A stretch of DNA of 62,065 nucleotides from an uncultured Clostridium sp. (lineage in GTDB: Bacteria; Bacillota; Clostridia; Christensenellales; CAG-138), in contig UQNF01000006.1 of the NCBI GenBank assembly GCA_900542285.1, positions 1 to 62,065 on the forward strand. The letters are read 5' to 3'. The notes beneath the pieces are model-generated. The model was not told where the DNA came from. It was given only the letters and a program-made list of their open reading frames with translations, and ran no database searches. This document shows positions 25,663 to 34,100 of this stretch, one piece after another (position 1 is the first letter of the stretch; each line of letters begins with the position of its first letter). Position numbers and translations under genes: made by a program.

Positions 25663-25701
25663 TCAAGTTTCGTGGGCCCTCCATACACGATTGTTTTTCA
25701 T
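25663..25701 (-). CDS. Possible 12-residue leader peptide
   Basis: ATG at 25701 with AAAGGGGTGA 6 bases upstream; it encodes MKNNRVWRAHET and ends in TGA next to the left arm of the hairpin at 25641-25662. Translation to this stop would open the hairpin and free the downstream ribosome site. The strong ribosome site supports translation; the regulatory role is inferred. Confidence 0.4.
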   Translation of the reverse strand: MKNNRVWRAHET

Positions 25702-25734
25702 ATGTGATCACCCCTTTCGTTGGATTTGAATTGG

Positions 25735-25763
25735 ATTATACCAGAGAAAGATGAACATTTCCA
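25735..25763 (-). promoter_or_regulatory. Promoter of the acyltransferase unit, shared block A
   Basis: On the minus strand TGGAAA, 17 bases and TATAAT, with a TGG extension before the -10. The spacer starts TGTTCAT. An almost identical arrangement stands at 26350-26378. Confidence 0.6.
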
Positions 25764-25799
25764 CCAGCATAAACATCTTTGCAAGAGATCAGCAGTATG

Positions 25800-25985
25800 C
25801 TATCTCTCTTCAGGCGGGCAGATCTTCGGCAGAATCTCAAGGAAGTGCTGACCGATCTTTTCTGCGTCATAGCCGTTGGCCTCGCAGATGAACCGGACGG
25901 TATCCGGAAGCAGGACGTGGCCCTTTACTTTCTCCGCTTTGTACTTCTGCCACTCTTCGTATTCTTTATTTGTGATTTGCTTCAT
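25800..25985 (-). CDS. Small conserved protein of unknown function (61 residues)
   Basis: MKQITNKEYEEWQKYKAEKV, then a segment LPDTVRFICEANGYDAEKIG and an end in CPPEER. It is a soluble, helical, charged protein. I believe similar short proteins occur across Clostridia, but no function is known. It lies 24 bases after the TfoX-like gene and is probably co-transcribed with it. Confidence 0.6.
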   Translation of the reverse strand: MKQITNKEYEEWQKYKAEKVKGHVLLPDTVRFICEANGYDAEKIGQHFLEILPKICPPEER

Positions 25986-26009
25986 GGCGGGTACCTCATC
26001 AAAAGGGTT

Positions 26010-26312
26010 TTATCTCTGCCTTTTTCTTATATCTGCTGTATCCTGTACTGCTTTGGGTAGCCAGTCAGCATTTGCATAATCAAGGGGAATAACAAGTTCT
26101 TGTATTTTGTCCTCTTTGCTCGGCCTCTTAATGTCTTTTGGCAAATAATCCAACCCAACTTCTCGCAAGCTCAAAACACTGTCATGAATCCAGCCGACAG
26201 CCTGACCATCACAGTATAGGCAATAGCAACCGAACATCTTCTTTGTTTCAACATTCAGGTCTTTAAGATAATCCAGCCATTCCTGAACGATGTTCTCTTC
26301 TTCATAAGCCAT
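26010..26312 (-). CDS. TfoX/Sxy N-terminal domain-like protein
   Basis: A 100-residue protein. VETKKMFGCYCLYCDGQAVGWIHDSVLSLR matches the beta-sheet of the TfoX_N domain, though here the domain stands alone and the C-terminus is unusual. In Proteobacteria TfoX is a competence regulator; in Firmicutes single-domain relatives have no known function. ACGGAGGTGA precedes the ATG. Confidence 0.6.
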   Translation of the reverse strand: MAYEEENIVQEWLDYLKDLNVETKKMFGCYCLYCDGQAVGWIHDSVLSLREVGLDYLPKDIKRPSKEDKIQELVIPLDYANADWLPKAVQDTADIRKRQR

Positions 26313-26349
26313 GTTTTCACCTCCGTCAGTTTCGTGTTTCTCGCCGTCA

Positions 26350-26378
26350 ATTATACCGACGATGTATGAACATTTCTA
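26350..26378 (-). promoter_or_regulatory. Promoter of the TfoX-like unit, shared block B
   Basis: On the minus strand TAGAAA, 17 bases and TATAAT; GAAATGTTCAT, 8 bases and GGTATAAT align without gaps to block A at 25735. Similarity continues about 15 bases upstream of the -35. Confidence 0.6.
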
Positions 26379-26411
26379 CCGATAAAAACAGCCGGGACGA
26401 CCCGACTCTCA

Positions 26412-26450
26412 CAACTTACCCCTCAAACGCCAACTTACCCCTCAAGCGGC
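26412..26450. repeat. 19-bp tandem direct repeat at the island edge
   Basis: CAACTTACCCCTCAAACGC is followed directly by CAACTTACCCCTCAAGCGG. It stands between the minus-strand island and spoIVFA. No gene spans it. Confidence 0.7.
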
Positions 26451-26588
26451 AAAATCGGCGGAGGAATAATTAAATTGTATCAATCTCGGTGTTTTTATAT
26501 CAATTGTTATGTTAAATCCAAACACCGTATTTGTCAATATCCGCTCATCCCGTGAATATCCTTAATTATAACTATACGGAGGTTCAAT

Positions 26589-27296
26589 ATGAACAGAGGT
26601 TCATCCCGATGCAATTTTACAACTCAATATTCAGGCGTAAGGAGCAGTGCGCTGCCCTGTACCCGTCCGGGGGGAGCAAATGCTGTTTCACGCAGCAAAA
26701 AGAACTCCCGACGCCTTTCAAAGGGAGGTTTGCAGCTCATGCTTCTTGGCATTTGCACGGCGGTATTCATGCTGATGTTCGTGATCAAGGTGATCGGAAG
26801 CGATAATGCCGCAGACATAGTCTCTGCGATGCGGGAGCTTCAGAACACCGAGGGAGATGATGCGGAAAGGGACGATGCTGAACAAACTCTCGGAAGGCTC
26901 AGGCTTGTCCAGCTTCCGTCCATTATCGAGGTTTTTTCTCCAAGCGACTCCCCAATCCATCCGCTTGTCTTTGACGGAGCGATCGAGGATGACTCAACGC
27001 TTATCGCGAAACTTTATGCTCCTGCCGGCACGGAGGTTTCGTCGATCCTCCCCGGCACAGTCAAAAGCGTATCTGTAGACGAAAGCCTCGGAGGATATGT
27101 TGCGGTGAGCCATCCTAACGATATTGAGGTCTACTATTATGGCCTGACCGATATTTCGGTTGAACGCGGACAGCCGCTTCTTCAGAACAGCACCATAGGC
27201 AGGCTATACAGCGATTTTCTATGCATAAGGGTGCTTGAGCGCGGCAGGCCCATCGATCCTCTCAAATTTCTGGGTGTGGAAGCGGAGGTTGGCTGA
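26589..27296 (+). CDS. spoIVFA: SpoIVFA-like membrane protein with degenerate M23/LytM domain
   Basis: A 235-residue protein: a basic cytoplasmic N-terminus, one membrane helix (LQLMLLGICTAVFMLMFVI, about residues 48-66), then an extracytoplasmic LytM-like fold (residues 130-230: PAGTEVSSILPGTVKSV, GGYVAVSHPNDIEVYYYGL). The zinc ligands of active M23 peptidases are missing, as in SpoIVFA. Its adjacency to a site-2 protease is the classic spoIVFA-spoIVFB pair, in which FA holds the protease inactive in the outer forespore membrane until pro-sigma-K processing. The start follows ACGGAGG. Confidence 0.75.
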   Translation: MNRGSSRCNFTTQYSGVRSSALPCTRPGGANAVSRSKKNSRRLSKGGLQLMLLGICTAVFMLMFVIKVIGSDNAADIVSAMRELQNTEGDDAERDDAEQTLGRLRLVQLPSIIEVFSPSDSPIHPLVFDGAIEDDSTLIAKLYAPAGTEVSSILPGTVKSVSVDESLGGYVAVSHPNDIEVYYYGLTDISVERGQPLLQNSTIGRLYSDFLCIRVLERGRPIDPLKFLGVEAEVG

Positions 27297-28199
27297 TTGA
27301 AGATAGCAAGCGTCCGCAGCACAGAGATCCGCTGCTCGCTTCCGGTGCTGCTGCTTATCCCGGTCATGGCAGCGTTCGGAAGACTCGGCAGCTTTTGTGT
27401 ATGCTGTTTTTCGCTGCTCATCCATGAGCTTGCTCATTCCTTTACCGCTTCCAGGCTCGGGTATCGTATCTCATCGATAGAGCTTCAGCCATTTGGATGC
27501 GTGGCAAGGCTGATGCGTGAACCTTCAGCGCCGCTTGACAGCGCAGCGATCGCCGCAGCAGGTCCTCTTGCCAGCCTGCTGCTTTGTGTGAGCGGCGCAG
27601 CGATCGAAACGTTTGCGCCGAACAGTGCCGCTCATCTCGAGGGATTCGTCTCCTTCAACCTCGGGATAGCGGCACTGAATCTGCTCCCTGTGCTTCCGCT
27701 CGACGGAGGGCGGCTGTCGGAAGCATTCCTTCAGAAGCGGTTTGAACATTCAAAAGCGATTAGGCTCCTCTCCGCTGCCGGATGTGTGTTTGGCGGCTGC
27801 CTGTTCTCCGTTGGAACTTTGCTGCTCCTGACTGCAAAAGGCCTCGCCGATGCGGCCGCAGTTTTTCCGATAATAACAGGGCTTTTCATCGTCATATCCG
27901 CACTTGGCGAAAGGAAACGGCTTGGAATGAACAGGATGAAGAAGAGACTTGAAGCAGACGCACGGCTTCGTGCGGGCGGCGCACTGGAGATAAGAGCGGC
28001 GGCTATGAGCGATCGAACAAGCGTGCGTGAAGCACTGGCAATGCTTTCCGGAAGCGGGTACAACCTCGTGCTGGTTTTGGACAAAAATCTCAACAGGCTC
28101 GGGATAATCTCCGAGCCTGAGCTGATCGCTTCCGCCATGAACGGCAATACCGAGCACAGCTTGGGTTTCGAGCTGAAGAGAATCCATCGTCAGATATAG
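27297..28199 (+). CDS. spoIVFB: SpoIVFB-like M50 site-2 protease
   Basis: A 300-residue polytopic metalloprotease. The zinc site HELAH (residues 43-47) and the distal ligand in LNLLPVLPLDGGR (Asp136) are intact. The C-terminal 90 residues include a CBS-like half domain (VREALAMLSGSGYNLVLVLDKNLNRLGIIS), which in SpoIVFB links activity to nucleotide. In Bacillus it cleaves pro-sigma-K in the mother cell. The start is TTG directly after the spoIVFA stop. The 3' end overlaps the convergent glucan synthase gene by 10 bases. Confidence 0.82.
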   Translation: MKIASVRSTEIRCSLPVLLLIPVMAAFGRLGSFCVCCFSLLIHELAHSFTASRLGYRISSIELQPFGCVARLMREPSAPLDSAAIAAAGPLASLLLCVSGAAIETFAPNSAAHLEGFVSFNLGIAALNLLPVLPLDGGRLSEAFLQKRFEHSKAIRLLSAAGCVFGGCLFSVGTLLLLTAKGLADAAAVFPIITGLFIVISALGERKRLGMNRMKKRLEADARLRAGGALEIRAAAMSDRTSVREALAMLSGSGYNLVLVLDKNLNRLGIISEPELIASAMNGNTEHSLGFELKRIHRQI

Positions 28200-31100
28200 A
28201 ATACCTCTATATCATGCTGTTTTCCGTCATCACACAGCAGGATTTTCTCAGCACTCCTTCCGTTTTCCGAAAGACAATAGTTCTCTGAGCGTTTTGCCGT
28301 TATCCGATATAGCGTTTTTCCAAATCGGTATTCGACACTAAATCCCTGCATAGCCGTGCAGGGTCTTATCGTAAGAACGTTACCCTGCTTTTTAAGTCCA
28401 AGAATGTACTCTGTTGCAGCCCGATAGAGCCACGCTGCCGCACCGGTGTACCATGTCCAGCCCGCATGACCGCGTACTCTCTGCGCCGAATACACGTCAC
28501 CGGCTGCCGCATAGGGTTCTCCTCGGTAAGCGGCTATCCTTTCAGGCTTTCCGTGCTCCACCGGGTTTATCAGCCTGAACAGCGCATCCGCAGTATCGCC
28601 TCTGTTGAGCAGGCACGCGGCAATTACGCTCCACGCCGCAGCATGGGTATACTGTCCTCCGTTTTCACGCACACCGGGAAGATATCCCCTGATATAGCCC
28701 ACCTCATGCTCCCCATCCTTTTCCGAAAAGCTCTTTGAAATAAGCCTAATGAGCCCTGTATCCTCATCAACGAGCCTCTCAATCATGGTGTCGAATGCCT
28801 CCGCCTTGTGTTTTGCATCGGCGAACACCGAGAAGCATGCGCATGCGCAGTCCACAAACTCTCTGCCGCCCAAGCATTCGCCATCGCCATAGAAGGCACG
28901 GGCATAGCTCAAACCGTTCCATGCATGCGTTTCAATGCTTTTGCGAAGCTCTTCAAGCTTATCTCTATACAGTGCGGCATGTGCCTCATCGCCGCGGCGT
29001 TCGCAGATAGGAATGAAGGCTTCAATGCATACCATCAGCATAAACGCCAGCAGCACGCTCTCGCCGCCGTCTCCGACACGGTCCATACCATCGTTCCAGT
29101 CCCCTCCTCCCATGAGCGGAAGTCCATTCTGCCCAAATCGGAAGCAGCATTCAATAGCCTTAAGGCAATGTTCATACATGCTCATAGCGACATCCGAATG
29201 TTTCATCGTGCAGTAAATATCTCTTTTGCCGTTCGGGAGCTCCACTTCCTCAAGAAAGCTCACTTTTTCATCGAGCAGTGAATAATCTCCTGTCGTACTG
29301 ACATACTCCGCGGCTGCGTACGGCAAGAAGAGCCTGTCATCGCTTATGGTAGTGCGTACACCCATTATTTGCATCCCGTCACGTCCGGGAACTTCATGCC
29401 ACCAGTGCAGCACATCGCCATGCTCAAACTGCATTGAAGCACACTTCATGATATGACTCCTGCTGCACTCCGGATCTGTTACCAGCAGCGCCAGCACATC
29501 CTGAAGCTGATCACGGAAGCCGAATGCACCGCCGCTTTGATAAAAACCCGTTCGTCCTATGAGCCTCGATGCGTATACCTGATACAGCAGTCGTTTATTC
29601 ACTATGATATCAAACTCCGGGCAGTCGGTTTTTACGGTGATCACTTCGAGCTTTTCCTTTGTAAACTCCGAATGCCATCTCAGTGCGGCATAATAGTCTG
29701 CCTCATCGATAAGTGTATCAAGCATACACGGATAGTCCATGCCGAGCAGGAAGATAAGCTCCGATTTACCATTCTTTATGTCTGTGCAGACTATTATCTC
29801 ATTACGGCTGCAATCGGTAAGCTCACCGCCTGACTTGAGCGCAAGGAATGCCGCTTTGCCGCTGTCATCAGAACCATCAAATATGTTCTGAATGCTGATT
29901 CCCCATTGGTGACGCTTCGTCAGCTTGCCGTCCATCCTCCAATCAGGCCCGATCTGGAAATCAAACGACAGCAGAATATCTATCTTGCGTTCGCTTCCCG
30001 GATTTTCTATGGAAAGACAATAGTATTTTATCGGTCTGTTTCCGTCCACCGTCTCGGTCAGGCAGAGGGACAGTTCATCGGACTGCACCTTATAGCTCGA
30101 GTATCCAAAGCCATGAATGACCGTCCGCCCCTCGGCACGCTTTATCTCAAGCTTCTTTCCGTCGCTGAGCACAAAGATACGTTCGCCGGAAGCATCCGAT
30201 ACGGCGTCATTCGACCACGGAGTTATGCGCCCAAGCCTTGCATTTTCCGCAAAGGTATAGCCTCCGCCCGACTCCGTCACGAGCGTCCCGATGCTTTCAC
30301 TCGCAATAACATTGCTCCACGGCAGCGGCGTATTATTCCCCATGGAAATGCGCACCACATACTCGCCTGCTTCGTTAAAGCCGCCATGGCCGTTGAAGAA
30401 TAAAAGCTCTTCAGTCCTGCACGGCTTGGAAGCCATATCGGGAAGTGCAGCGATCCCAAGCGTTTTTGTCAGCGCATTGTTCCTATCCTCTCCGCCGCAG
30501 AACTCAATAACCTCCGCACAGCCGTCAAAGCAGAGCGCGGAAGCGCAGCGGAGAAAATCTCTCTCAGCTTTGCTTAGATCGTATGCATTAAGCAGCGTAC
30601 ACTCAAGATCGGTTACCGAGTCCTCAATGCTGCGCTTCAGCCTGTTTGCGTACTCATTGGGATACTCGCCAATAATTATCAGGTCAAAATCCAGTCCGGC
30701 ATCCTTCAGCCATTTGAAAATTCCGGAAGCTCTTCTAATGCTTCCCGGCTCCTCATCCTCCGTTACAGAGAGAAGCACAATCCTGTTATCGCCGGAAATG
30801 CCGTACTTCCATAGGTTTCCGATGCCAAACAGTTCGCTTCGAACGTCTCCATTTCCATAAACGCTTCCGTTCATTATCGCATGGGCAATATTCTGCGCTG
30901 CCGCGAACATGGCGGAATCCATATTAAGCGCACGAAGACTTGCACCTGAATAGAGCGAGCAAAGCTCCTGTGCGTTATACAGGTGCAGCCGCTGCTGCTT
31001 GACTGCGTCGAGTGCCGCCTTCCTGCCGGACGATATGCCGCAGATAAGGATCACCTCCTGTGCATCGCCCGGTTTAAGTACAAGCTTGGTTCGTGCTGTG

Positions 31101-34100
31101 AAATACGGCTCTATCGGTTCGCTGACGCAGTGGCCTGCGAGTGGACGAAACATTGAGTCCGCTCTTGCCGTGAGCCTGCCGGGAGAAAGCTTACCGTCAC
31201 AGCAGAATTCGGTCCCACCGGGAGAAACCACATGGAAATAACCATACCTTTCAGGTCTATCCGGCTTTTCAATGCAGCGGAATAGGACGCTTCCGTCCTC
31301 GAAGGAACAGTCCGTGCACAGCCGTGCAAAGGCAGGATGAGCATCATAGCTGCTTCTCTGCTCCAGCGCTGTCTCTGCAAATATGCCCACCTCCACAAGG
31401 TATTCCGTTTTTCCGCAGTTGACGAGCTTTAGCCTTCTTATCTCGCAGTTTCGCTCTGCCGAAACCATGACCTTGAGTTCCGTTTTGATGGCTCCATGCC
31501 TTGATGAAAGACATGCGGTCCCGGCGTCGGCTGTCAGCTCCCCTGCGCAGGAAAAGACGGTGTCCCCGTTCTTCACATAGAATTCAATTCCGTTTTCTGC
31601 ACGCAGAGTCCTGTCAAACCTTGTAAGCATGAAGCGATCGAGCTTGGAAAAGCCCCTTCCGTTTTCATCTATGTATACGGAATAGCTGCCGTTGGACAGC
31701 ATTGCGCCGCGGGTGCTGACGGCATAGCTCCGGCGGACATTTTTCACGCTTTCCTTTCCGATGCAGCTTTCATATGTCACAAGCTTTATTGGATCCATCG
31801 GCATATTTTCAAAGAGGAGCTGCTCATTGGCTCGGACTCCTGAAAGGCGCATAAAGCGTTTGGAAAGGGCATTTCCTGCAAGTGCATTATCCAGCGCACA
31901 AAGAGACATCCCCTGATGGTGGGCCATAAAGCTTTGAACGAGCTTATACGCTGCGTCCCCGATACGATTCTTATCGAAGTCCACCGCCTCATAGAAGCCG
32001 AATTCCCCTATCGCTCCCATTTTTTCAAGCTCCATAAGGTTCTTTGCCGCCGCAGCAGGCTCGATCTGCAGTGCAAGCATGGAAGCGTAGGGAGCCGTGA
32101 CAGAAGGAAGGCTTCTGCAAAATTCAAGTCCCAGATAGGGGTTCCCGAAAGCCTTGTATTGATACAGCAGATTTTTATCGAAGGCATAATAGCCCGATTC
32201 ACTGACCCCCCAAGGCCTGTTTCCGCGGCATGTGAGCTGCTCGACCAGGACCGCATTACGGCAGATTTCAAATTGCAGACTGTTTGGAACCGTCTCCATC
32301 AGGATAAGCGGCATTAAATATTCGAACATAGTGCCGCTCCAGCTTTTGAGCGTTCTTGCTCCCATCGGCTCGCACATGAGCCTTGAAAGTCTGAACCAAT
32401 GTTCGGCGTCAAGCTTTCCGCCTGCAATGAGCGCAAAGCTCATGAGCCTTGATTCCGAAGCCAGAAGGTCATAGTGCGCAGGCGTTAGCTTGCCCTCCTC
32501 GAAGTTCAAGCCGATGTGGAAAAGCTTCCTGCTTTCATCATAAAGCGGAGAAAAGTCCATGGCGTCGGCAAGGCTGTCGAGTCTTTCGGCAAGTTCTGTA
32601 TCATTCTCCTCACGCACCGCTTCCGCCGCAGCGATAAGGCTTGCATACAGGTTTCCGCTGTCCACCGACGAAACAAAGCGCGGCTTTAATCCAGCAAGTG
32701 AACCTATATCGTACCAATTAAACAGCTGTCCCCTCCACTTCTCCATGCGTTCAAGCGATGATGTTATTCGCCCGATGAACTCAATCATTTGGGATACGCT
32801 GATTATCTTCAGATCCTTTGCCGACACCGCAGCCAACAGCGCCATGCCGATATTGGTCGGCGATGTCAGCGGTGCGCTGCCCTTATACGGTTCCTCCTGA
32901 TAATTGTCCGGCGGAAGGTAATGCGTTTCAGCGGTGCAGGTCGTTTCAAAGAATCTCCATGTCAGTCTTGCGCAGTCAGTCAGGAACCTCCGCTCCTCGG
33001 CGGTAAATACATATTCCCTGCGTTTTTTGTCAAGCGAGCTTACGATAGCAGGTGCTGAAAGAAGCGCAGCTCCCCATACTGCAGAAAGATACAAGGACGG
33101 CAGGAGTCCAAGCATTCTAAAAATGAAGGCGGCAATAAGAAGAAGCCCGAAAAGAGGCGTTATCCACATCTTCTTATAATAATCGCCCGGATTTCTGCAC
33201 TTTACGCTGCTTGCCGCCGCCGTCTGCCATTCAAGCATATGCCTGTGTGAGAACAGCACTCGGAAAAGACTCCGCAGCACCGCATCGAGATCACGGGCAA
33301 ATGCATAAGGCAGTGTTATCAGTTCAAGAACTCTTCGCCTTATCAGCAGTACCAGCTGCCTCCAAACCGGATGCACTGTGAACGCAGTCACAAATGCCGA
33401 GATAAATCCGATTATTGGGTCGATGAAGAAAGCAAGCAGTGCAAGTCCGGTGAGCATCGGCAGACCGAAAACACATCCTGCGAAGATTGCAGCGAACTGT
33501 GCGATGCTGCCAAGTCCGCTCAGCATGTTGAGCGCTGTCTTGTACTTTGACAACGGCGAAAGCCCATCCCCAAGCTTTCCAAAAAGATATGGCAGCAGCT
33601 GAAAATCGCCGCGCAGCCAGCGATGCCTGCGCTTCCACCAAGCAAGGAACGTTGACGGCTCGCCGTCATACAGCATGATATCCTCTGCAAAGCCCGCACG
33701 AGTCAGGCATCCTTCGAGCATATCATGGCTCAGCACAGTGTTATCGGGTATCATGCCCTCCGATGCCGCCATGAATGCATCGATGTCGATAATTCCCTTG
33801 CCGCCGAAGCAGCCTTCGCCAAATACGTCCTGATAAAAATCGGACACCGCATTGTTATAGGGGCTCATACCCGGCTCACCGCTTATCAGCTCCGCAAACC
33901 TGCTTGCGGAGGCCGACCTTGCAGTGGATGCCATACGCGGCGCTATTATGGAATACCCCCTCTTAGGTCTATTTTCTCCTTCTGCGAATTCAGCACGATT
34001 GAGCGGATGAAGCATCGTTCCGATAAGCTTCAGAAGCGCCCCTGACGGCATGACGGTATCGGCGTCGAGCACGACCAGATATCTAAAATCGCTTTTGAAT

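Noticed and set aside
26554..26578. Possible sigma-E promoter of spoIVFA (GAATATC ... CTATACG)
   Set aside because: Its -10 would abut the ribosome site at 26578, so the transcript would start after it. The true promoter was not identified.
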